A stretch of 64,000 bases of DNA. Source: a bacterium (GTDB taxonomy: Bacteria > Krumholzibacteriota > Krumholzibacteriia > LZORAL124-64-63). Below, in pieces: positions 43,779 through 52,013 of the stretch. The DNA is taken from the NCBI GenBank assembly GCA_016712675.1, contig JADJQR010000001.1, positions 4,650,001 to 4,714,000 of the forward strand, in the 5' to 3' direction. The notes under the pieces were generated by a model. It saw only the letters and a program-made list of their open reading frames with translations, did not search any database and had not been told where the DNA came from. How positions within the stretch are numbered: the first letter of the stretch is position 1; the number at the start of each line of letters is the position of its first letter. A program made the translations under genes and the position numbers.

Positions 43779-44848
43779 GGGGCCGACTTGCGCCGGCGCA
43801 AGTCCTCGCCTTCATCGTGCTCGTCTGCGCGACGCTCCTGGTCCCGGCCGAGCCGGCACGCGCGGTCGTCTGTGACGGCGCACCGATCACGGTGCAGTTC
43901 GCCCGCGCCGACGTCGCCTTCGTCGGCACGCCCACCGCCTGGCACAACCCGAATGCCGGTGCCGACGTCATCTCCACCGCCGACCCGATCCACTACGCCT
44001 TCAGCGTGGAACTGGCCTGGAAGGGCGTCGACACCGACACGCTGACGGTGCTGACGCCCGCAGGCGGCCCCAGCGGCGGCCGCAGCTTCCGGATCGGCGA
44101 GCGCTACCTCATTCTCTGCCAGCTGCGTGACGGACGGCCCTGGACCGGACTCTGCTCCGGCGATGACATGCTGAAGAACGCGCTGGCCGCCCGTTACCTG
44201 CTGCCGGCGCCGGTGCCCATCGTGCCGGGCGCCGATTGGCCGGCGCTGGATCGTGACGGACTGCTGGCGTGGATGCAGAACGACAACGCCGAGGCCTTCC
44301 TGCTGGCCGCCTCGCTCTTGACGGGGGAGTACGCCACCCGCGGGCCGTCGGTACTCTCGACCTCGGATCTGGTCATCGCGGCGCCCGACCGGGTGCGACG
44401 GATCTTCGCCGCCCACGCCGACTCGGTCGCCCTGGCCTCAGCGCTGGCCGATCTGGCGCGCAGCCTGCTGGATGCCGAGTGGGAACAACAGCGCACCGCC
44501 GCCATCCGTGCGCTCGGCCATCTGGCCGCCCCCGCCGAGCTGGGCGCCGTCGTGCGCCGCGGGTTCGCCGATACGCACGAGGGTCCGCACGCCGCCGCGC
44601 GTTCGGTGATGATGGAGCGCGGGCGCGAGCTGGCGCCGCCGGAGGCGGCTGCCGGCGTGGCGGCCTTCATCGCCTCGCTGGGGACGATGGGCGGCGAGGG
44701 CCTGTGGCGGGGCGTACACCAGCTGCGCTACCTGCCGGAGCCGCACGGGCCGGTGCGCGCGTGTGTCGACTCGCTGCTGGCGACTTCGACGGATCAGATG
44801 GTGCTCCGCATGGCGGCCGAGGTGCGGCGGGATCTCGGGCAGCGGTGA
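43775..44848 (+). CDS. Exported protein with NTR-like and HEAT-like parts
   Basis: 357 residues. The signal peptide is interrupted in its n-region by a palindrome A copy, which encodes LAPAQV before the hydrophobic stretch LAFIVLVCATLLVPA. Cleavage is likely near PARA. The next part (VQFARADVAFVGTPTAWHNP, HYAFSVELAWKGVDTDTLTVLT, FRIGERYLILCQ) resembles TIMP/netrin-like exported domains; the last 200 residues are helical repeats (AAIRALGHLAAPAELGAVVRRG). GTG 43775 overlaps the exonuclease stop. Function unknown. Confidence 0.7.
   Translation: MRGRLAPAQVLAFIVLVCATLLVPAEPARAVVCDGAPITVQFARADVAFVGTPTAWHNPNAGADVISTADPIHYAFSVELAWKGVDTDTLTVLTPAGGPSGGRSFRIGERYLILCQLRDGRPWTGLCSGDDMLKNALAARYLLPAPVPIVPGADWPALDRDGLLAWMQNDNAEAFLLAASLLTGEYATRGPSVLSTSDLVIAAPDRVRRIFAAHADSVALASALADLARSLLDAEWEQQRTAAIRALGHLAAPAELGAVVRRGFADTHEGPHAAARSVMMERGRELAPPEAAAGVAAFIASLGTMGGEGLWRGVHQLRYLPEPHGPVRACVDSLLATSTDQMVLRMAAEVRRDLGQR
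43786..43803. repeat. Palindrome A copy inside a signal-peptide coding region
   Basis: Perfect ACTTGCGCCGGCGCAAGT, nine bases after the GTG start codon and in frame with it. Confidence 0.95.
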
Positions 44849-44887
44849 AGGATCCCGCGCCCCGATCGAGGGGGATCCTTCGCTGCC
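44838..44887 (+). terminator. Long hairpin over the stop codon
   Basis: GGCAGCG and AAGGATCCC (left, with a 3-base bulge GTG) pair with GGGATCCTT and CGCTGCC (right) around a 15-base loop. It includes the stop codon of the preceding gene. No T-run follows, so termination is likely but not certain. Confidence 0.5.
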
Positions 44888-44972
44888 GGTTCCTGACGCC
44901 ATCGACGCTTATTCTCCAGACCTGCCGTCAGCCAACGGTCAACCGGTCTCCAACGGACGGAGCTAGCCAGAC

Positions 44973-47360
44973 ATGACGAGGCGACATTGCGGATTGCGGT
45001 TGGCGGGGGCCTTCGCGCTGGCCTGCCTCGCCGTCGCCGGCGTGCCGGCTTCGCTCACGGCGGCGCCTTCGGCCGTCGGCGTCTCGACAGATGCTTCCGG
45101 CGAGGGATTCTGGGATGATCGCTTCGACGACCCGCTCAACGCGGCTTGGTATTGCAGTGTCCACCGCGACCGCTTCGGCACGGTGTTTCTGGTGGTTGGA
45201 GACCAGGATGCCGCGGGCGATGACGAGGCGACGATCTACCGCAGGCAGGATGACGATTGGAAGCCCGTCGCACAACCCATCCACGGCTTCGCCTATGCCG
45301 TGGCGGGCGACAGCCAGGGCAATGTCTACGTCGGCGGTGCCTTCGATCGCGCCGGCGCAACGGCGGCGCGCAACATCGCGATGTGGGACGGTGTGAACTG
45401 GTCATCTCTCGGCGGCGGAGCCAACGGCGCCGTCCGTGCACTGGCCATCGATGCGCAGGACCGCCTCTACATCGGCGGCGGGTTTGGATCCCCCGGCAGC
45501 CACGTGGCGATGTGGAGTGGCAGCTTCTGGTCTGGACTCGGGGATGGGATCTACGGACCCGTTTACGCGATGGACATCGACCCCGCGGGCAAGCTCTACG
45601 TCGGTGGCGATTTCGGGCCCTCCGGTGCAAGTGTGGCGGTATGGGACGGCTTGGTCTGGTCGACCCAGAACGGCAGCATTACCGGCACGATCGAATCCCT
45701 GGCGGCCGCACCGCAAGGCGGCGTCTACGTCGGCGGCGAGTTCACGACGTCTGACGGCTCGGCCCAGAACATCGCGCTGTGGCACGGCGGCGCGTGGAGT
45801 GCGCTGGGCTCGGGCGTGAACGATCGCGTGGATGCTCTGGCCGTCGCCGGCGACGGCACCGTCTTCCCGGTCGGCGATTTCACCGCGGCCGGAGGTCAGC
45901 CCGCCCTGCATGTTGCCTCCTGGGACGGCGCGGCGTGGAGTGCGGTAGGGGATGGACTGCCCCGGCGGTTCACTTCCATTGTGGTGGATGATGTGGGCGG
46001 CCTGATGGCCGGCGAGCGCACCTGCGTGCGCTGGGACGGCCAGCGATGGTTCGCTCTCGGCTCGGGCCTGGACGGCCCGGTCCACGTTCTGGCGCGCGCG
46101 GCCTCCGGTGACATCTATGCCGGCGGCCAGTTCTACGAGGCCGGCGGCGTCTACGCGGACCATATCGCCCGCTGGGACGGGGCGTTCTGGTCAGGTCTGC
46201 CCTACGGCTTCGACGCCCCCGTGCACGCACTGGCGATCGGAATGGACGGTCGGCTCTATGCGGGCGGACAGTTCCTGTGGACGCGCGATCTCTCGAGCAC
46301 CCTGCTGCGCCATGTCGCGCGCTGGGATGGCAGCGCCTGGTCCGCCGTGGGGGCCGGGTTCAATGGACCTGTCCTGGCGATGGCCGCGAGTCAGGATGGC
46401 GGGATCTTCGCCGCCGGCGTGTTCACGGGGTCCGGAAGCTCGCCGCTGGCCGGCCTTGCACGCTGGGACGGCGAGGGGTGGGTCGATGTCGGCGGGGGCG
46501 CGAACGACACCGTCTGGACATTGGCCACCGACGGGCAGGGCGGCCTCTATGCCGGCGGCGCCTTCACGAGCGCGGGCGGTCAGCCCGCCGCGCATATCGC
46601 GCGGTGGGATGGGAGCTCATGGAGTTCGCTGGGCAGCGGCACGGACGGCAACGTCTATGCGATGGCTGTCGCCGCCGACGGGACGCTGTACGCGGCAGGC
46701 GATTTCGCGACGGCGGGCGGCATCGCTGCCGGCATGGTGGCGCGCTGGAACGGCACCGACTGGGCGCCGCTGGGCGACGGCGTGGACGGAATGGCCGTAT
46801 CGGCGCTGACCCTCGATGGCCACGGTAACCTGTACGCAGCCGGCGCCTTCACCCACGCCGGTGGCGTGCCCGCCGCCAACGTCGCCCGCTGGGACGGCCT
46901 GGACTGGCATCCGCTGGCCGCCGGCACCAGCGACTTCGTGAACGCGCTCGCGTTCGATCCCGGCCGCCGGGAGTTGATGGTCGGGGGCTTCTTCAACTAC
47001 ACCGGCGACATCGACTCGCGGTTCTGCGCCGTCTGGCACGCCGAGAGCACGCCCGCGGCCGCACCCGACCCCCGGCCGAGTACGCAGATGGTCGACGTGC
47101 GCGCCTTCCCGAATCCCTTCAATGCCGCCGTGGAACTCCGCCTGGAGCTTCCCGGGGAGGCCACGGTCCGCATCACGATCCACGACCTGCGGGGCCGACT
47201 CGTGGCGCGCGTAACGGAGAGCACCTTGGCGCGCGGCACGCACGGCTTCACGTGGCATGGTCGGGATGGCGCCGGAGCCGACGTCGCCTCGGGCGTGTAC
47301 ATGGCAAGGGTCGCCATCGAGGATCGGGTGCGGACGCTGAGGATCGCGCTTGTCAAGTAG
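44973..47360 (+). CDS. Exported beta-propeller-like repeat protein with FlgD-like C-terminus
   Basis: 795 residues. A signal peptide (to about 30) is followed by some fourteen imperfect repeats of about 45 residues, each with the pattern xxVYVGGxFxxAGG, xxIAxWDGxxWSxLGxG and VxALA. Examples are LYAGGAFTSAGGQPAAHIARWDG and MAVAADGTLYAAGDF. These look like beta-propeller blades of the kelch/delta-60 kind. Residues about 715-795 form an Ig-like FlgD module (FPNPFNAAVELRL, ITIHDLRGRLVARV, GVYMARVAI), thought to serve surface sorting in these lineages. The ribosome binding site (GGAG) is unusually far, about 12 bases. Confidence 0.85.
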   Translation: MTRRHCGLRLAGAFALACLAVAGVPASLTAAPSAVGVSTDASGEGFWDDRFDDPLNAAWYCSVHRDRFGTVFLVVGDQDAAGDDEATIYRRQDDDWKPVAQPIHGFAYAVAGDSQGNVYVGGAFDRAGATAARNIAMWDGVNWSSLGGGANGAVRALAIDAQDRLYIGGGFGSPGSHVAMWSGSFWSGLGDGIYGPVYAMDIDPAGKLYVGGDFGPSGASVAVWDGLVWSTQNGSITGTIESLAAAPQGGVYVGGEFTTSDGSAQNIALWHGGAWSALGSGVNDRVDALAVAGDGTVFPVGDFTAAGGQPALHVASWDGAAWSAVGDGLPRRFTSIVVDDVGGLMAGERTCVRWDGQRWFALGSGLDGPVHVLARAASGDIYAGGQFYEAGGVYADHIARWDGAFWSGLPYGFDAPVHALAIGMDGRLYAGGQFLWTRDLSSTLLRHVARWDGSAWSAVGAGFNGPVLAMAASQDGGIFAAGVFTGSGSSPLAGLARWDGEGWVDVGGGANDTVWTLATDGQGGLYAGGAFTSAGGQPAAHIARWDGSSWSSLGSGTDGNVYAMAVAADGTLYAAGDFATAGGIAAGMVARWNGTDWAPLGDGVDGMAVSALTLDGHGNLYAAGAFTHAGGVPAANVARWDGLDWHPLAAGTSDFVNALAFDPGRRELMVGGFFNYTGDIDSRFCAVWHAESTPAAAPDPRPSTQMVDVRAFPNPFNAAVELRLELPGEATVRITIHDLRGRLVARVTESTLARGTHGFTWHGRDGAGADVASGVYMARVAIEDRVRTLRIALVK

Positions 47361-47451
47361 GCGCGCATGCAGCACGGTTGTGCGACGTGCATCTCACCGC
47401 GACTTCGCCGTGAGGCGCCGTGACGGTTCATTCGCCGGAAAGGCCGCAGCC

Positions 47452-48144
47452 ATGCCCATCAAGAAATGCCCCGTTGCGCGGTTGTTCATGGTCCTCCTCG
47501 TTTCGGCCTGGCTTGTCCCGGCATCCCGTGCCGACACCATCTATCTGGGCAGCGACGGCGGTGGTTGCCGAGAGCTGAGACCATTCGGTTGCCCGAACTC
47601 GTTCGGCTCGAGTTTCGCGTTCCGCAGTTCGCTGCAGAGCCACCAGGTCGAGGACTTCGAAGACATGGCGGTGGGGAGCGTCCCGGAGTCCGGGGTCCGA
47701 TTCGGAGTCGTGGAAGCGTCGATCACGGGCTCGGGTCAGGTGTCCGAGATTCAGGGCGAATCCGACCCTGGAGCGTATCCCATGTCCGGCACGCGGTTCT
47801 TCCTCATCGACAGCCCCACCGGTCAGTTCACCCTGACGTTGTCGTCTCCGGCTGACGCGATCGGATTCCATGCGACCGATATCGGTGACTTGGGCGCGGA
47901 GCTCACGGTCATCCTGGACGGCACGCGGGAGTTCCCCATCGAGTTGGGGACCTACGGTATTTCCGGCAGTGCCGTGTTCTTCGGCATCGTTTCGGAATCC
48001 GGACCGTTCAGTACCGTGACCGTGCGGCCCGAGCACCATCCCGAGGATGGCTGGGGCATCGACGACCTGATGATCGGATGGACCGGCATCCTCATTCCCG
48101 CCGAGACCGGCAACTGGGGGAACCTGAAGGTCAGGTACCGTTGA
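47452..48144 (+). CDS. Exported hypothetical beta protein
   Basis: 230 residues with a signal peptide ending at PASRA. The pattern HQVEDFEDMAVGSVPESGVRFG followed by TRFFLIDSPTGQFTLTLSSPADAIGFHATDIGD is that of exported beta-sandwich domains seen in PEP-CTERM proteins, but no PEP-CTERM anchor or FlgD module follows. Two cysteines (GGGC, FGC) may pair. AAAGG is nine bases before ATG 47452. It stands 91 bases after the propeller gene and could share its transcript. Function unknown. Confidence 0.65.
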   Translation: MPIKKCPVARLFMVLLVSAWLVPASRADTIYLGSDGGGCRELRPFGCPNSFGSSFAFRSSLQSHQVEDFEDMAVGSVPESGVRFGVVEASITGSGQVSEIQGESDPGAYPMSGTRFFLIDSPTGQFTLTLSSPADAIGFHATDIGDLGAELTVILDGTREFPIELGTYGISGSAVFFGIVSESGPFSTVTVRPEHHPEDGWGIDDLMIGWTGILIPAETGNWGNLKVRYR

Positions 48145-48181
48145 TGCCCTGAAGGGATGCTGCCGGACCGCACCGCAACCT

Positions 48182-48213
48182 GAAGGCCCCGACCGTCACC
48201 GGCCGGGGCCTTC
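48182..48213. terminator. Stem-loop between convergent genes
   Basis: GAAGGCCCCG pairs perfectly with CGGGGCCTTC around a 12-base loop, in the gap between two gene ends. No T-run. Confidence 0.55.
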
Positions 48214-48249
48214 GCAATGGCGTGATCTGCTTCGACTGGCCGGGCCCTG

Positions 48250-50316
48250 CTACTTCACCAGCGTCATCGAGCGCGAGATCACGCGCATCGTCGTTTGCAG
48301 GCGGTAGACGTACGTGCCCGACGCGGCCGGGGAGCCGGCGCCGTCGCGCCCGTCCCAGATCACGTGGTGCTCGCCCGCCTCACGCGCGCCGTCGACCAGC
48401 GAGCGCACCAGGCGCCCCTGCAGGTCGAAGATGTCCAGCCGCACCGGACCGGTCCGGTCCAGGCTGAACGCGATGGTCGTCGAGGGGTTGAACGGGTTCG
48501 GGCTGTTCTGCGCCAGCCGCAGCGCCGCCGGCGTCACGTCGCTGTCCGGCGTCGTGTCCTCGTCGCGCGGGTCCTCCAGGCCGACCGTGCCGCCGATGAT
48601 GACGCGGCCCTCGCCGCCCACCGGGTACTGCGCGGCGGTGACCACGCCGCCCAGGCCCTGCGTGATGTAGTTGGCCAGCGCCTGCTGGTACGACACGCCC
48701 ATGATCTTCAGCGGCGCGCCGTTGAACGGGTACTGGTCGCCACCGCGAGCGGAGAAGTCGACGATGGCCATGTTCACGGCCGGGCCGGGAACCACGGCGC
48801 CGAACTCGCAGATGACCGTCTGCGGCTCGTCCATCAGCACGATCTCGCGGATGCGCGCGCCGGGCGTCGTGATGACGCCGCTCACGGGGTCGATGACCTG
48901 CGCCGTGCCGCTGGGGTCGTAGAGGAAACGCATGCCGGCCACCTGGCCGAAGCGCCCGTCGCCGAACTCGACGCGGCTGACACAGTTCTCGAGGATCTCC
49001 TTGAGGTTCTCGCGGCTCAGATCCTCCACCACGCACAGGAAGTTCGCGAAGGGCAGGATGTCGAACGTGGTCTTCATCGAGATGTTGCCGGCCGGGACCA
49101 CCGCGTTGTTGCGGATGCCGCCGCCGTTCTGGATCGCGACGTCGACGCGCGTCACGCCGTAGTCGCCCATCAGCTGGCGGGCCTGCCACAGCATCGCGTC
49201 GGCAACCAGGTTGCCTTCGTTGGTCTCGCGCGAGCGCACGTTGGTGCGGACGCCGTCCAGGGGAACCTCGCTGACGCCGATGATCTGCGCGGCGAGCGCG
49301 GCCGAGTACGCCGCCACCGGCGCCTCGACCGCGGCCACGATGGCCGCGTCCGGGGTCACGCCGTCGGCGTACGAGGCGTTGGCCACGCGCACCGGGCCGC
49401 CGGCGGTGGCAACCACGTTGCCGGCCGCGTCGAAGGTCACTTCCAGGCGGCCCACGTAGAGGTAGTTGCCCTGCGTCGTGACGACGGGGATGCTGGCGCT
49501 GTCGCCGCCGGTGGCCAGCAGCGGGTAGGGACCGTAGATCACGTCGCCGGGCACCAGCAGGTCACCGGCGTTGGCCAGCACCTCGCTGCCGCCGCCGCCC
49601 ACCATCACGTCGACGCCGCTCAGCATCGGCGCCAGCAGCAGGTCCTCCTGGATGCTCTGCAGGTGGCTGATCAGGATGATCTTGTTCACGCCGGCCAAGG
49701 TCAGCGCGTCGATCTCGGCCTGGACGGCCGGGGCCACCGCGTTCACGACCACGCCGCGCGGGCTGGAGATGTAGGGCAGGCGCTCGGTCGTGGCGCCGAT
49801 GATGCCGATCTGCTGGCCGCCGGTGGTCACCACGAGCGAGCGCACCAGGTCGCCGCCGGTGACGTACGCCTGCAGGCCGGGCTCGGCGCTGAAGTCGAGG
49901 TTGCAGTTGACGTACTTCGGGCGGCTCACGTAGCCGGCCAGGAAGTCGGCCAGCACGTCCGGGTTGAAGTCGAAGTCGTGGTTGCCCAGGCAGACGGCGT
50001 CATAGCCGATGCGCTCCATGACCTGCGTGTCGTAGAAGGGCACGCCGTGGTCCAGGCTGGCGGAGAAGTTCGGGCCGGCCAGGAAGTTGTCGCCGCTCGA
50101 AACCATGATCTGGCCGTCGGTGGTCGTCGCGGCGCGCAGCTGGTCCAGCTTGGCCACGAAGGCCCCCGCGCCGCCGAAGCCGGCGCCGTTCGGCAGCAGC
50201 GAGCTCTCGCCGTCGTTGTTGTGGAAGATGGTCAGCGTGAAGGCGCCCGCGCCGCCGGCCGTGCCGAGCACGGCGAGCAGGGCGGCCAGCGCCACGATCG
50301 ATCGCAATCTGTACAT
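48250..50316 (-). CDS. Exported 5'-nucleotidase/UshA-like protein with FlgD-like C-terminus
   Basis: 688 residues. After the signal peptide (to GAGA), the metallophosphatase part has LTIFHNNDGE, the dinuclear-site motifs VSSGDNFLAGP, LGNHDFDFN and ISHLQSI, though the last lacks the usual GH-type ending. The 5'-nucleotidase C-terminal domain follows (about 340-560; ETNEGNLVADAML, IQNGGGIRNN, DILPFANFLCVVE). Residues about 610-688 are a FlgD-like Ig module with NSPNPFNPSTTIAF. It should release phosphate from extracellular nucleotides, or hydrolyse a related ester. GGGGGAG precedes ATG 50316. Confidence 0.9.
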   Translation of the reverse strand: MYRLRSIVALAALLAVLGTAGGAGAFTLTIFHNNDGESSLLPNGAGFGGAGAFVAKLDQLRAATTTDGQIMVSSGDNFLAGPNFSASLDHGVPFYDTQVMERIGYDAVCLGNHDFDFNPDVLADFLAGYVSRPKYVNCNLDFSAEPGLQAYVTGGDLVRSLVVTTGGQQIGIIGATTERLPYISSPRGVVVNAVAPAVQAEIDALTLAGVNKIILISHLQSIQEDLLLAPMLSGVDVMVGGGGSEVLANAGDLLVPGDVIYGPYPLLATGGDSASIPVVTTQGNYLYVGRLEVTFDAAGNVVATAGGPVRVANASYADGVTPDAAIVAAVEAPVAAYSAALAAQIIGVSEVPLDGVRTNVRSRETNEGNLVADAMLWQARQLMGDYGVTRVDVAIQNGGGIRNNAVVPAGNISMKTTFDILPFANFLCVVEDLSRENLKEILENCVSRVEFGDGRFGQVAGMRFLYDPSGTAQVIDPVSGVITTPGARIREIVLMDEPQTVICEFGAVVPGPAVNMAIVDFSARGGDQYPFNGAPLKIMGVSYQQALANYITQGLGGVVTAAQYPVGGEGRVIIGGTVGLEDPRDEDTTPDSDVTPAALRLAQNSPNPFNPSTTIAFSLDRTGPVRLDIFDLQGRLVRSLVDGAREAGEHHVIWDGRDGAGSPAASGTYVYRLQTTMRVISRSMTLVK

Positions 50317-50582
50317 GGGTGCACTCCCCCCTGGAGGTTCCGTTCGACAGCGCCACCGCCGCGAACCGCGCGCAAGCGCGGCCGCCTTCGGTGGCGTCCC
50401 GTGATCGCAGGGGAGTCTACCGTGCGAATGTCAACGGACGGCTTGCGGTCGGCCAGAAGCTCGTGAGGATTCGGCGCCGGCCCTGACCGGGCGCTAACGC
50501 GAAGCTGACCGCGATTTCGCGCGCCGCAAACGACTCCGATACATGGCGCCGCTAGATTGTCCGCCAAACACGGGAGGCGGTC

Positions 50583-51773
50583 ATGCGCGTCGCGATCTTC
50601 GCCGAGACGTTCCTGCCCAAATGGGATGGTGTCGCCAACACGACCTGCCACCTGCTGGACCATCTGGCAGCCCGCGGCCACGAGTCGATGATGATCGCCC
50701 CCGAGGGCGCGCCTGCCAGCTATGCCTCCACGCCGATCCTCGGCCGCCCCTGCTTCGCGCTGCCGATGTACCCGGCGCTGCGCCTGGTCACGCCGCGCCC
50801 CGGCCTGGGCTCGGAGATCCTCGACTTCAAGCCCGACATCGTGCACCTGATCAACCCGGCGCTGCTGGGCATCAGCGGCCTGCACCGGGCGCGCGAGGCC
50901 GGCGTGCCGGTCGTCGCGTCTTACCACACCGACCTGCCCGGCTACCTGGAGAAGTACAACCTGACGGCATTCCGCGACTTCGTCTGGAACTACTTCCGCT
51001 GGCTGCACAACCAGGCGGACCTGAACCTCTGCCCCACCCGCTTCATCCGGTGCCAGCTGGCCGAACGCGGGTTCGAGCGGCTGGAGATCTGGGGGCGCGG
51101 CGTCGACAGCCACATCTTCTCTCCCGGCCGGCGCAGCCGCCTGTGGCGCGAGCGGCTCACCGCGGGCCATCCCGAGGCACCGCTGCTGGTCTACGTCGGC
51201 CGCCTGGCGATCGAGAAGCGCGTGGAGGTGATCAGGCCGGTGCTGGACGAGCTGCCGCACGTGCGCCTGGCCATCATCGGCGACGGGCCCGAGCGCGCGC
51301 GCCTGGAGGAGGTGTTCGCCGGCACCAACACCGTCTTCACCGGCTACCTGACGGGCGATGACCTGCCGGATGCCTACGCGGCCGGCGACATCTTCGTGTT
51401 CCCGGGCGAGAACGAGACGTTCGGGAACGTCGTGCTGGAGGCGATGGCCTCGGGGTTGCCGGCGCTGGTCGCCTCCCACAGCGGCCTGAAGGACCACACC
51501 CGGAACGGCTGGAACGGGTTCCAGTTCGAGCCCGGCAACGGCGCCCAGCTGGCCACGCTGGTGCGCTGGCTGCTGAGTGACCCCGATTACCGGGCCCGCC
51601 TGGCGGCCAACGCCCTGGACTACGCCCGCGGCCTGACCTGGGAGCAGAACCTGGACGGGCTCATCGGCCACTACGAGCGCCTGGTGGCGGCCCATCGCCG
51701 GGACGGCGCCGCGGCGGCGCGGACGCCCGAAGGCGGCCACGTCGCGGTGGCGGCAGCCTCCCGCCTGGCCTAG
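50583..51773 (+). CDS. Glycosyltransferase family 4, MgtA/PimB-like
   Basis: 396 residues. The opening RVAIFAETFLPKWDGVANTTCHLLDHLAARGHE is that of lipid-glycosylating GT4 enzymes such as MgtA, and VVASYHTDLPGYLEKYNL with WGRGVDSHIFSP are further group markers. The donor half has VYVGRLAIEKRVEVIRPVLDEL and the E-x7-E region PGENETFGNVVLEAMASGLP. It probably glycosylates a membrane lipid with mannose or a similar sugar. GGGAGG precedes ATG 50583. It stands alone, divergent from the nucleotidase gene. Confidence 0.9.
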   Translation: MRVAIFAETFLPKWDGVANTTCHLLDHLAARGHESMMIAPEGAPASYASTPILGRPCFALPMYPALRLVTPRPGLGSEILDFKPDIVHLINPALLGISGLHRAREAGVPVVASYHTDLPGYLEKYNLTAFRDFVWNYFRWLHNQADLNLCPTRFIRCQLAERGFERLEIWGRGVDSHIFSPGRRSRLWRERLTAGHPEAPLLVYVGRLAIEKRVEVIRPVLDELPHVRLAIIGDGPERARLEEVFAGTNTVFTGYLTGDDLPDAYAAGDIFVFPGENETFGNVVLEAMASGLPALVASHSGLKDHTRNGWNGFQFEPGNGAQLATLVRWLLSDPDYRARLAANALDYARGLTWEQNLDGLIGHYERLVAAHRRDGAAAARTPEGGHVAVAAASRLA

Positions 51774-51824
51774 ACTGGTCCCCGGGCCGGACGCAACCGT
51801 CCGGACACAGCCGGGGAGGCCGGG

Positions 51825-52013
51825 ATGGGGGACAGGGACCGCGTGCCGGAGACCCGGACGCTGTGCAAGTGGAAATCCGGGCAGTACGAGAAGGACCGCG
51901 CCCTGCTGGTCCGGATCGTGGCAGAACCGGTGTTCTTCTGTGCCGACTGCGGCCGCGTGGCCGGCAAGAAGAAGTGGCTGTGCGAGCCGACCCGCCTGCT
52001 CAAGGACGAGTGA
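51825..52013 (+). CDS. Small cysteine-motif protein
   Basis: 62 residues, basic, with CADCGR and a further cysteine in KKWLCEP, plus one early CKW, giving four cysteines that could bind zinc. Family not recognised, although short proteins of this kind (EPVFFCADCGRVAGKKKWLC) seem to recur in related genomes. GGGAGG stands seven bases before ATG 51825. Its 3' end overlaps the convergent polyphosphate kinase gene by 14 bases. Confidence 0.65.
   Translation: MGDRDRVPETRTLCKWKSGQYEKDRALLVRIVAEPVFFCADCGRVAGKKKWLCEPTRLLKDE

Noticed and set aside
44930-44955. Fourth palindrome B copy (CAACGGTCAACCGGTC)
   Set aside because: The order of the half sites differs and the symmetry is broken; similarity is likely by chance.
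45349-45364. Palindrome A-like TCGCGCCGGCGCAACG inside the propeller gene
   Set aside because: It fits the normal repeat coding (RAGAT) of the protein and lacks the left arm.
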